Below are positions 7,142-14,882 of a DNA stretch of 64,000 nucleotides, piece after piece. The notes beneath the pieces are model-generated. The model did not search any database and was not told the origin of the DNA. It saw only the letters and a program-made list of their open reading frames with translations. Location of the stretch: positions 40,940-104,939 of the forward strand of contig JAWXTK010000003.1 of NCBI GenBank assembly GCA_044433645.1. Direction: 5' to 3'. Made by a program: the position numbers and the translations under genes. The DNA comes from JAWXTK01 sp044433645 (GTDB lineage Bacteria; Bacteroidota; Bacteroidia; Bacteroidales; Rikenellaceae). Numbering within the stretch: the first letter of the stretch is position 1; the number at the start of each line of letters is the position of its first letter.

Positions 7142-7456
7142 ATGGAAGAGTTTGATTTAGAAAAATTGACAACAGCGATGCCTTATAAGGCTCCTAAGAA
7201 AGAATTTTTTGAAAATTTCTCTAGCGATCTAATTCAAAAAATTGAGCACAACAAACGTAAAAGAATGTACCTTATGCGTAGTATGGTTGCAGCTGCAGTT
7301 GTGGCTTGTGGACTTATACTTGGGGTTAACTCTTTTGAAAGTAAGCAGCAAAATGCCAATTCTTTAGATAAGTTTTTGGTGAGTCTCTCGGACGAGGATT
7401 TAAACTCGTTAATTGCTGATTGTGAGTATGTTGATGAATTTTATGAAAATTTATAG
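7142..7456 (+). CDS. Putative membrane anti-sigma factor
   Basis: 104 aa: a cytoplasmic N-terminal segment of about 43 residues (MEEFDLEKLTTAMPYKAPKK), one transmembrane helix (about 44-62, YLMRSMVAAAVVACGLILGV) and a roughly 40-residue periplasmic tail. Size, topology and position directly after an ECF sigma gene fit the small Bacteroidota anti-sigma proteins; I see no zinc motif (HxxxCxxC). The ATG is two bases after the sigma stop, so the two are likely coupled. The function is inferred from context. Confidence 0.68.
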   Translation: MEEFDLEKLTTAMPYKAPKKEFFENFSSDLIQKIEHNKRKRMYLMRSMVAAAVVACGLILGVNSFESKQQNANSLDKFLVSLSDEDLNSLIADCEYVDEFYENL

Positions 7457-7457
7457 T

Positions 7458-8003
7458 ATGAAAAAGTTATCTGTTTTATTATCATTTGTTTTTTGTGCTA
7501 CCCTTGCCGTTGCTCAACCAGGTGGTGCAGGACAGGGTGGGGGCCAAAACAAATTGTTTGCTATACAATTACAAAGAATATGCGCTGAACTTGAATTGGA
7601 AGGTAGCGCAAAAGAGAAATTTGAGCAAATTTATACGCAATATCACGAATCTTCTGAGCAAACTCGCCAAAGACCAACTGGCCCAGGAGCAAATCGACAA
7701 GCAGGGGGTAATAATCGCCAAGGACCAGGTGCTAATCGAGCTAATCAAAATAACGAGGCTAGGCCCATGATGAAAGGCCATAGAGTTAATCAATCACATG
7801 ATCTAGAGCTCAGCGATGAACAGATAGAAAAAAATATACTTGATTCTTATGATAAATCTATCAAATCAATAGAGCTTAAAAAAGAATTTTACTTCAAATT
7901 TAAAGAGGTGCTTACACCCAGCCAAATCAATACTATGTATGAGGTTGAAAGGGGAATAATGAATCGTCTAACTGAGGAGAGGAATAGGCGTAGTATGCCT
8001 TAG
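7458..8003 (+). CDS. Secreted LTxxQ-type protein, putative sensor of the ECF system
   Basis: 181 aa. The signal peptide MKKLSVLLSFVFCATLAVAQ is followed by PGGAGQGGGQ. A helical segment comes next (AIQLQRICAELELEGSAKEK), then a Gly/Asn/Gln/Arg low-complexity linker (about 70-105) and a conserved C-terminal region with LELSDEQIEKN and VLTPSQINTMYEVE. It starts one base after the anti-sigma stop; an upstream in-frame start lies inside the anti-sigma gene and lacks a signal peptide. Genes in this position in Flavobacteriia are often annotated as sensors of ECF sigma factors. It may bind the anti-sigma tail; that is inference. Confidence 0.78.
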   Translation: MKKLSVLLSFVFCATLAVAQPGGAGQGGGQNKLFAIQLQRICAELELEGSAKEKFEQIYTQYHESSEQTRQRPTGPGANRQAGGNNRQGPGANRANQNNEARPMMKGHRVNQSHDLELSDEQIEKNILDSYDKSIKSIELKKEFYFKFKEVLTPSQINTMYEVERGIMNRLTEERNRRSMP

Positions 8004-8070
8004 AAGTACGCTACGTTTAGGCTGAAAATCAGAGCGTTGCAGCTAAATACTTATTAGCCACCCTTAGTTA
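8004..8070 (+). repeat. Dispersed intergenic repeat, copy A
   Basis: These 67 bases directly after the stop of the LTxxQ gene match 60461-60527 at about 60 of 67 positions (begins AAGTACGCTACGTTTA, ends TTATTAGCCACCCTTAGTTA). Copy A has only the right arm; the left arm of the palindrome seen in copy B is not recognisable here, where coding sequence precedes it. Confidence 0.8.
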
Positions 8071-8076
8071 CTTTCT

Positions 8077-8802
8077 CTATTTTAAGTATTTATTATTCTC
8101 GGCTAAGATTTTCAGTGCTGCAATGGTTTTGCTGTCTAAAACCGTGTTCTCTATATCTTCTATCATAGATAAATAGTGAACATCGCTGGCTATGTGATCA
8201 TAAATGCCTGCTTTGAGTAATTCCTTGCCCCTTTCCATAGAACTGCGGCCATACCAACCTTGCAGAGATAGAAAGTTTAGTTGTAGGCGTGTGCCTCTGT
8301 TTTTTAGCTCGCGCAAACGCTCTTCTCTCATGTAAGGATATCTTTCGGGATGAGCCAAAATTACATCGTAGCCGGCAAGGTTTAGGTTGTAAATTTCATT
8401 CTCCCAACCCATGCGCTCCATAGACATGGTAATCTCGGTTAAGACAGTGTTGGGTGCAATGGTTAGAAGTTTTTTGCCGTCGGCATATCTTTTTTTAAGA
8501 GCTTCGTCTATCATGTATTCTGCCCCGAGCGCTAGTTCTATATCGTATTTTAGGGCTAGGGGTGCTATGTATTTATTGAATTGTGCGCTTAAATCTGCTG
8601 TCTGGTTATTATAACGATTTTGCATAATGTGAGGTGTGAGCACACATTTTTTTAAGCCTAATTCTTTGAATCGCTTAATCATTCCCTCGCTCTCTCTAGC
8701 CGTAGTAGCTCCGTCGTCAACCCCACATAACATGTGAGAATGGATGTCTACGTAATCCTCAAAAATTCCACTTTGAGCCAAGCTCGTCTTTTTATCAAAC
8801 AT
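8077..8802 (-). CDS. CpsB/YwqE-type PHP-domain tyrosine-protein phosphatase
   Basis: 241 aa of the manganese-dependent PHP phosphatase family that dephosphorylates BY-kinases controlling capsule or exopolysaccharide export. Metal-binding motifs are DIHSHMLCGVDDGA, LTPHI, LTEITM, ILAHPERYPYM and IASDVHY. The ATG one base after the barrel-protein stop is preferred to a GTG seven codons upstream that would overlap that gene. No BY-kinase is visible nearby, which is unusual; the gene is the last of a TPR/outer-membrane barrel operon. Confidence 0.88.
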   Translation of the reverse strand: MFDKKTSLAQSGIFEDYVDIHSHMLCGVDDGATTARESEGMIKRFKELGLKKCVLTPHIMQNRYNNQTADLSAQFNKYIAPLALKYDIELALGAEYMIDEALKKRYADGKKLLTIAPNTVLTEITMSMERMGWENEIYNLNLAGYDVILAHPERYPYMREERLRELKNRGTRLQLNFLSLQGWYGRSSMERGKELLKAGIYDHIASDVHYLSMIEDIENTVLDSKTIAALKILAENNKYLK

Positions 8803-8803
8803 A

Positions 8804-10426
8804 TTAGAAAATAAATTTAGCACCTATGCGGCCATTAATCCCGTAGCCTTTGTAGTGGTTGTAAGGATAAAGCTCGGCGCAAGCTAGGTTCTCGCCTTCG
8901 ATATAAATTTTTAGTAACTCGCTTATTCTATAATCAATTCCCATGCTAACATTTACGCAAGTGCTCTTGCGAGAGGTATTTAATTCGCCCAAAGAGTCGT
9001 ATTCATAGAAATATCTGCGACCTATAACATCGGCTGAGGCACGTATAAAGAATTTTTCTTTTAGCGAGTAGTTTATCATGTAATTGACTTTGTAGTTTTC
9101 CTTAGAGCCTGCTTTGCTATAAAGTTTTGTGTCATACATATAATAATCTGCCCCAAGGCCCATGATAAGTCCACGAGTTATGTAGCCCTGAATATTAGCA
9201 CCTACCTCATAGCGCGAAACTTTGTCGTGCAATAGAGTGAAAGACCCCTGATTATTATAATCATTTGCAAACATTATCATATCAGGCATATAGCAATAAC
9301 CCAGGTGAGTTGAGTAGCTGTAAGACTTGGCAAAGCTGCCACTTATGCCTGCTGTGATGTTGTAAGATGCATCGTTTATGGTAGTTAGGCCAGAGAGTAT
9401 ATAAGGGTTTTGCTTAACTAGAGAATAAAAATCACCACGCTCTAGTGTGCTGTTAAGGTCTAAAAATAGAGATAAATAATCGCGGCTTAGCTCGTAGTTA
9501 ACATTAACATCAGGCAAGAAGTAGAGTTTGTCTTTATAGCCTGATAATCTGTCGTAGGTGAATTCAAGAGCTGAGTTTATACTTAGGTTTTTGTGCTTGA
9601 AACCATATTTTGGACTGAGCGATGCACTTGCGTTTTGATACTTAATTTGGTTGATAAACGCACCATAAACGCCTGCGTCAAAACCCACGGTATGCTTTCC
9701 AAAGCCAAAACTAGATATGAATTTACCAAAGAAATCTTGCTGAAGAATATTGCCCTGGAACATCATATTCCCCCCTGCACTTAAACCAAAGTTGAATTTG
9801 GTGTCGTTAGTGAAATCATCGCCAAAGTATAGCTTAAGATTTATGTTTGAGTAATCGGCTGTCTCTATTTTTGCTGTGCTTACGGTGTCGTAGATGCCGT
9901 ATTTTGTGTAATAGTCGTAGCTGTAGCCTAGGCTAGCGTTAAATTCTTTATTAAAGCCAACTTTTTGGTTTACTGCTAGTTCCACTTCGTTTTCTGTCTC
10001 TAGGGCACCTTTTTTATCTATCTTGCCCCAGTAGCCTAGGTGGTTAACTTTAGCTATCGCATGGCCTGAATTCCAATCTTGATTTGTGTAAAAATCAAAA
10101 ATTGAGTTGTAGGGTGCACCACCACCTATTTTAATATAATAAGGCGCAGAAGGCTCTTTGCCACCCGAATTAACAACCACAGCCTTGTAAGGCTCAACTC
10201 CAAAGCTAGTTTGCCATGGTGAAGGGAAGATTTGATAATCGCTCTCAGGTTTAAGTTTTACGGTGTCAACCATGTTGGGCATGGGTGTAAGCTTGGCTGC
10301 CTTGTCTATCTCGGGCGAATAATTCTTAATTACTTCTACTCTTTGGTCTGCAAATTTATCTTGTGCTAGGGCGCTTGTTAGACTGCAAACTAAAATTAGG
10401 GATAATATTATATATATACGTTTCAT
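8804..10426 (-). CDS. Outer-membrane beta-barrel protein paired with a TPR protein
   Basis: 540 aa. A signal peptide (ending TSALAQ) precedes a short N-terminal segment (VIKNYSPEIDKAAKLTPMPN) and a long run of alternating aromatic/polar strands rich in Tyr, Asn and Gly, ending in GRIGAKFIF. A terminal Phe and beta-strand periodicity are typical of outer-membrane barrels. It resembles TonB-dependent-receptor-like proteins of Bacteroidota but lacks a recognisable plug. It begins 11 bases after the large TPR gene, so the two probably act together at the outer membrane. Ligand and role are unknown. Confidence 0.75.
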   Translation of the reverse strand: MKRIYIILSLILVCSLTSALAQDKFADQRVEVIKNYSPEIDKAAKLTPMPNMVDTVKLKPESDYQIFPSPWQTSFGVEPYKAVVVNSGGKEPSAPYYIKIGGGAPYNSIFDFYTNQDWNSGHAIAKVNHLGYWGKIDKKGALETENEVELAVNQKVGFNKEFNASLGYSYDYYTKYGIYDTVSTAKIETADYSNINLKLYFGDDFTNDTKFNFGLSAGGNMMFQGNILQQDFFGKFISSFGFGKHTVGFDAGVYGAFINQIKYQNASASLSPKYGFKHKNLSINSALEFTYDRLSGYKDKLYFLPDVNVNYELSRDYLSLFLDLNSTLERGDFYSLVKQNPYILSGLTTINDASYNITAGISGSFAKSYSYSTHLGYCYMPDMIMFANDYNNQGSFTLLHDKVSRYEVGANIQGYITRGLIMGLGADYYMYDTKLYSKAGSKENYKVNYMINYSLKEKFFIRASADVIGRRYFYEYDSLGELNTSRKSTCVNVSMGIDYRISELLKIYIEGENLACAELYPYNHYKGYGINGRIGAKFIF

Positions 10427-10437
10427 AACTTGCTCTG

Positions 10438-13398
10438 TTATTTAAGATTTTCGATTCTGTGTTTTGCCTCGCTCACTACGCCGTCGTTTTGAGGCATATA
10501 ACCGTCAACTATACTTTGGTAAGTGGCTCTAGCTTGGAAACTATCTTCGCGCGCGAGGTAAACATCGCCCAAGATTATAAAGGCCTTGCCAACCCAATAA
10601 GTGTGAGGTGTGTTTTTGTCGGCAAATGCCATAACCATTTCTTCGGCCTTGTCTAGCTCAGAGTCTTTGTAGGCTTTCTCTATTAATATATAGGTGCTCT
10701 CAGCTCCTTGCTCGGTGTGAGGCTCACTGCTAACTAGGGCAAATAACTCGTAGGCCTCATTAGTTAGATTCAGCATTTTTGCTTTGTTGAAGCGTGCTAT
10801 TCTTAGCGTGTTATCGTCCGTAGAGTTGTTTGTTAGGGCGTGCTCAGTGGAATTAATGACTTTAAGAGTGTCCTCAGTAAGTAGACTACTTTTTATTTCA
10901 TTTAGCAGAGCTTGATTGATTTTCTTAGTGTCGGTTAATAGGTTGGCTAGCTCGCCGTAAGTGTCTGTGGCTTTGTCGTATTGATAGGTCATAGTGTAAA
11001 TATCTCCAAGTTTTTCTAGCGTGCTGATGCTGAAATCATTGTAGTGCATAGCCCTAAGCTCTTCCAATAGTTTTTCGGCCTTAGTATTATCCGAGGTTTT
11101 AATAGCGCAGTCGGCACCATAATACAAGGCTGATGTGCGATAAGCTCCGTGAGGATTATTATCTAGATACTCTTCCATTACTCGGCCTGCCTCTGTTGTG
11201 TTACCAGATAAATAAATTTTCTCGGCAGCCATGTAAATAAGTGAATCGCGTTCGATTAAAAGTTTGTCGGTTTGTATACCGACGCTTGCGATGAAGTTGT
11301 AGAACTCATCTATCTTGTTAGTGTTGACGTAGATGCTTTTCATGCGCTCGATAGAGGTTTTGCCCTCTACGCTGTGAGGTGATTTTTTAACCACGCTCGA
11401 ATAATATTCTAGTGCCTTGTTATCGTCTTTTAGGTTTTGATAGATAAGTCCTAGCTCTGTTGTAGCTTGCAGTGCACGTGATGATTCAGCGTATTTTTTA
11501 AGGTAATTTTGATAAGCCGTAGCAGCTTTATTGTATTGGCTATCAGTCGTGTAGCTTTTGCCTAGTTCAAAGCTGGCATCTTCTGTATAATCGCCTTTAT
11601 TCTCTGAAATTATAGCCTCTAGGGATTCTATTTTTCTAGAATTACGATTTACCATGCCTAGCACCATGGCGCGTTGGTAGGCTGCGTAATACTTCTCGCG
11701 CGTATTTAATTTAAGCGTTTTGTCGTAGTTGGCGATAGCATCCCAATATGACTTTTTGGCCAAAGAAACGTCGCCCAGACGATTGTAAGCATCTGCCTTG
11801 AAACTATCGTTGATTTTATATTCGTGGGTAAATTGTTTAAAATATTTTGCGCTCTCATCCCAGTTTTTAAGGTTAAAGTAGCAACTCCCCAAACTATAAA
11901 GTGCCGTTAAGCGTTCCTTGTCGGTGCGAGGAGCTACTCTTATGTAGGACTTAAACAGCGAAATTGCCTGAGCGAATTCGCCTTTTAGACAAAGTATTTC
12001 TGCCTGCCAGTAAGAGGTTAGGGCAGTGAATTTTTGAGTGAATTTATTTTGCTCGGCTTCTTTTAATAATCTTTCGGCATTAGTTATATCGCCCTGGGTG
12101 AAGTACTCTAAGGCACGGAAATAACTGATTTTTTGAAGAGCTGCTTTGATGTTATTGTCTGGGTTGCCAAGCGTAGAAATAGCCTCGTAAGCAGCCTGGA
12201 AATTATTAGAATTATAGTAGGCTGAAATCAAATATTCGCGCGCCTTATCAGTGCGTGCCGTGTTAGGATATTCTTTGATATAACGAGTCAAAATATTGAT
12301 AGCCTCGTTAAATACGCCGCCCCCAGTTTCGTATTGCAGTTTTCCGTAGTTAAATAGTGCATCCTCGGTGATTTTTTCGTCGGCATCTGTGCTCGATGCT
12401 GCTATCGAAAAACTCTGCATTGCTGCGTGTTTGTTGTTAAGTTGCAGGTAGCAGTAGGCTAGGTGATAAGCTGAATTTTGTGAAAGCTTATCTTGCGCTC
12501 CAGCCACTTTGTTTAGCTCCTTTGCGGCCTCAGCCCAATTCCCTAGTTTATAGTTGCAAAAACCACTTATATATCTTTCTTGGCGATTCATCGCGCCACC
12601 TTTTTCTTTGTATAAATTCATGTAAACCAAGGCATTGCGATACTGCTCCATGTGGTACCACGACTCAGCTATAAGGCGCAAAATCTCTCTATCGCGAGGA
12701 GAATTAGCACGTGCTGCAAGTGCTGCTCCATTCTCTGTTACGTAATTGTGGTTATCTTGTAAAAACTCAAGGTGTAGGTTGTAGAAAGGTATTAGCGCCG
12801 AATAATTTTTGTCGTTTTTTAGCTCTGAGAAGCCTTCTTGCGCACTTTTATAATTGCCATTTGTGTAGTCTAGGTAAGAGGTGTAGTACTTAACGTGAGA
12901 GTTTAGAGGTGATTTTTTGCTCACTTCGCTGAATTTCTGAATAGCCTGAGCATCTTTGCCCATTACAAAATAACTGTGAGCCAACATGAAATTATACATG
13001 TCAATATAAGATTTGTCCAACTTATAAGGGTTAACCATTAAAAGGTTAATCTCGGCGTTTGCCCAGTTCTGATCTTCCCACGAGATTCTACCCAGCGCAT
13101 ATCTTAAATCGTTGGCGTAAATAGACTCAGGGTTTTTGTCTAAGAAGTCTTGGATTTTGATTTTGGCCGTTTGATTATCGCTCTCGCTTTGGCACATAAG
13201 TAATAGATACTCAGCGTGATAATGTTTGTTAGGCTCTAAGTTTTGGCCTAGGGCTTTGGTGAGCTCACTCTGAGCTTCGATGAATTTTTTGGCATTATAA
13301 AGTTCAAGAGCTTTGGTGTAATATTTGGAGTTATTTGATGCCTGTGCACTAAAAAATAAAAGTATAAATGTTGTAATAACTAATATCTTATTTCTCAT
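10438..13398 (-). CDS. Large secreted tetratricopeptide-repeat protein
   Basis: 986 aa: a signal peptide (MRNKILVITTFILLFFSAQA) followed along its whole length by helical TPR units. Examples are ALELYNAKKFIEAQSELTKA, SAYHLAYCYLQLNNKHAAM, LYSLGSCYFNLKNWDESAKY and AFIILGDVYLAREDSFQARA. It is presumably a periplasmic scaffold. It is the first protein gene of an operon with an outer-membrane barrel and a CpsB-type phosphatase, and tRNA-Arg lies only 19 bases upstream on the same strand. The specific function is unknown. Confidence 0.85.
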   Translation of the reverse strand: MRNKILVITTFILLFFSAQASNNSKYYTKALELYNAKKFIEAQSELTKALGQNLEPNKHYHAEYLLLMCQSESDNQTAKIKIQDFLDKNPESIYANDLRYALGRISWEDQNWANAEINLLMVNPYKLDKSYIDMYNFMLAHSYFVMGKDAQAIQKFSEVSKKSPLNSHVKYYTSYLDYTNGNYKSAQEGFSELKNDKNYSALIPFYNLHLEFLQDNHNYVTENGAALAARANSPRDREILRLIAESWYHMEQYRNALVYMNLYKEKGGAMNRQERYISGFCNYKLGNWAEAAKELNKVAGAQDKLSQNSAYHLAYCYLQLNNKHAAMQSFSIAASSTDADEKITEDALFNYGKLQYETGGGVFNEAINILTRYIKEYPNTARTDKAREYLISAYYNSNNFQAAYEAISTLGNPDNNIKAALQKISYFRALEYFTQGDITNAERLLKEAEQNKFTQKFTALTSYWQAEILCLKGEFAQAISLFKSYIRVAPRTDKERLTALYSLGSCYFNLKNWDESAKYFKQFTHEYKINDSFKADAYNRLGDVSLAKKSYWDAIANYDKTLKLNTREKYYAAYQRAMVLGMVNRNSRKIESLEAIISENKGDYTEDASFELGKSYTTDSQYNKAATAYQNYLKKYAESSRALQATTELGLIYQNLKDDNKALEYYSSVVKKSPHSVEGKTSIERMKSIYVNTNKIDEFYNFIASVGIQTDKLLIERDSLIYMAAEKIYLSGNTTEAGRVMEEYLDNNPHGAYRTSALYYGADCAIKTSDNTKAEKLLEELRAMHYNDFSISTLEKLGDIYTMTYQYDKATDTYGELANLLTDTKKINQALLNEIKSSLLTEDTLKVINSTEHALTNNSTDDNTLRIARFNKAKMLNLTNEAYELFALVSSEPHTEQGAESTYILIEKAYKDSELDKAEEMVMAFADKNTPHTYWVGKAFIILGDVYLAREDSFQARATYQSIVDGYMPQNDGVVSEAKHRIENLK

Positions 13399-13417
13399 AT
13401 TGTTTTTTGTTAATTTG

Positions 13418-13489
13418 TGATCTCGATGAGATTCGAACTCATATCATCAGAACCGGAATCTGACGTTTTATCCATTAAACTACGAAACC
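13418..13489 (-). tRNA. tRNA-Arg(CCG)
   Basis: A cloverleaf on the minus strand: acceptor GGTTTCG/CGAGATC with two G-U pairs, D stem GTTT/AAAC, anticodon stem TCAGA/TCTGA with loop TTCCGGT (anticodon CCG), and T arm ATGAG-TTCGAAT-CTCAT. The discriminator is A and CCA is not encoded. Confidence 0.93.
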
Positions 13490-13521
13490 AAATTCATTTC
13501 AGTGACCTTCTAATCTTTTGA

Positions 13522-13552
13522 CAAAGTTGCATCTTTTTATGCGTTATTGCAA
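13522..13552 (-). promoter_or_regulatory. Promoter of tRNA-Arg and probably the TPR operon
   Basis: On the minus strand TTGC (13552-13549), 19 bp, CAACTTTG (13529-13522), about 32 bp upstream of the tRNA. It has the right spacing and one change in the -7 box. No other promoter fits in the 19 bases between the tRNA and the TPR gene. Confidence 0.6.
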
Positions 13553-13590
13553 GATATTACCAAATAATAATAAAAAAAAAGGTAATAAAA

Positions 13591-13621
13591 TTGCATATCC
13601 ATGTCTAAAAACTTATATTTG
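13591..13621 (+). promoter_or_regulatory. Promoter of the S24-like regulator/ribE/lgt operon
   Basis: TTGC (13591-13594), 19 bp, TATATTTG (13614-13621), 32 bp before the ATG. Just upstream, ATTACC (13557-13561 region) and GGTAAT (13581-13586) form an A-rich inverted repeat that could be an operator for the first gene's product. Confidence 0.6.
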
Positions 13622-13653
13622 CACTTAAATTATTAAGTACCTTAACCTAAAAC

Positions 13654-14280
13654 ATGAATCAATACTGGACTAGATTATCGCAAGTAATTAGTTGGACTGG
13701 ATTGTCTACTAATAGATTTGCCATAGAAATTGGCCTTAATAGGGCTGAGGTCTTGTATAATATTAAGCGTGGTAAACATAGGCTGAGTAAAGATATAGCT
13801 GAATATATAGTCAGAAGATACGATAATATTAACAAGGAATGGCTACTAACGGGCGAGGGTGAAATGTTTTTTAACGAAAAAACTAAAACCTTTAATTCCT
13901 TTCCTTATTATGCCAAAGATGTTAGTGATTGTTTGAGTGGTGATAAAAACATTGCACCAGATGCTTTCTTTACTTTACCTCTGTATCGTGGTAGTGATTT
14001 TGCAGCTATGAATATGAGCGATGCTATGTGTCCAGATATGCCTATGGGGTCGGTATTAGTGTTTCAAGAGGTTGAATTGCAGGAGGTTATCTATGGTAAA
14101 AGCTATTGTGTGGTGAGTGATGATTTTATCTTGGTGCGCAATATTAGGCTTTCTAAAGACGAGAATAGCTTTGATCTTGAGGCTGTAAATTCTAAGCAAT
14201 ATGATGTGATGAGCATAGAAAAATCTAAAGTTTTAAAACTTTATTTAATCAAAGGAGTAATAATTGATAAAACAAAATAA
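13654..14280 (+). CDS. HTH/S24-like transcriptional regulator without catalytic dyad
   Basis: 208 aa: an N-terminal XRE-type HTH (about 10-65, LSTNRFAIEIGLNRAEVLYN, then KEWLLTGEGEMF) and a C-terminal LexA/CI-type S24 fold (about 110-205). At the catalytic serine position, where the family has G-D-S-M-x-P, this protein has SDAMCPDMPMGS (Ser to Ala). The usual catalytic Lys segment reads DDFILVRNIRL (Arg in place of Lys). It should therefore bind DNA and dimerise without self-cleavage. It heads a four-gene operon with ribE, lgt and an HU/SPOR protein (gaps of 5-6 bases). The regulated genes are unknown; an inverted repeat in its own leader suggests autoregulation. Confidence 0.82.
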   Translation: MNQYWTRLSQVISWTGLSTNRFAIEIGLNRAEVLYNIKRGKHRLSKDIAEYIVRRYDNINKEWLLTGEGEMFFNEKTKTFNSFPYYAKDVSDCLSGDKNIAPDAFFTLPLYRGSDFAAMNMSDAMCPDMPMGSVLVFQEVELQEVIYGKSYCVVSDDFILVRNIRLSKDENSFDLEAVNSKQYDVMSIEKSKVLKLYLIKGVIIDKTK

Positions 14281-14285
14281 TTAAT

Positions 14286-14876
14286 ATGTTTTCAGGAATA
14301 GTTGAATCTCTTGCTAAGGTTGTTGAAATCAAGCAGCAGGGGCAAAACAAACATTTTTCGCTTGAATGCGATTTTACACACGAACTTAAGATCGACCAAA
14401 GCGTGGCTCACAACGGTGTGTGTTTAACGGTGGTTGATATTAAAGATAACGTTTATACCGTGACGGCAATTTATGAGACTTTGCTTAAGTCAAATTTAGG
14501 CTTGCTTGAGGTGGGTGATGAGGTGAATTTAGAGCGCAGTATGCGTCCTGATGCACTTCTAGATGGTCATATAGTGCAGGGGCACGTAGATCAAACAGCA
14601 GAGTGCATATCGGTTAAAGAAATGGACGGAAGTACTTACTTTAGATTCAAATACGAGAAAACAGGCGATAATACGACAGTAGAAAAAGGCTCGGTAACGG
14701 TCAATGGCGTGAGTCTAACGGTGGTGGATTCAGCAGACGATGAGTTTTCGGTGGCTATTATACCTTACACTTTAGAGCACACTAATTTCCATAACTTTAA
14801 GCTGGGAACTAAGGTGAATTTAGAGTTTGATATTATAGGTAAGTATATTGCCAAATTAATGAAAAGTTATAAATAG
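14286..14876 (+). CDS. ribE: Riboflavin synthase, alpha subunit
   Basis: Converts two molecules of 6,7-dimethyl-8-ribityllumazine to riboflavin. 196 aa with the duplicated lumazine-binding domains: MFSGIVESLAKV and NGVCLTVVDIKDN in the first, GHIVQGHVDQTAE and VNGVSLTVVDSADD in the second. The protein begins with the conserved MFSGI. It sits between an S24-like regulator and lgt. No FMN riboswitch is visible in the 5-base gap. The remaining rib genes are not in the window except the kinase and FAD synthetase functions further on. Confidence 0.95.
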   Translation: MFSGIVESLAKVVEIKQQGQNKHFSLECDFTHELKIDQSVAHNGVCLTVVDIKDNVYTVTAIYETLLKSNLGLLEVGDEVNLERSMRPDALLDGHIVQGHVDQTAECISVKEMDGSTYFRFKYEKTGDNTTVEKGSVTVNGVSLTVVDSADDEFSVAIIPYTLEHTNFHNFKLGTKVNLEFDIIGKYIAKLMKSYK

Positions 14877-14882
14877 GAGAAT

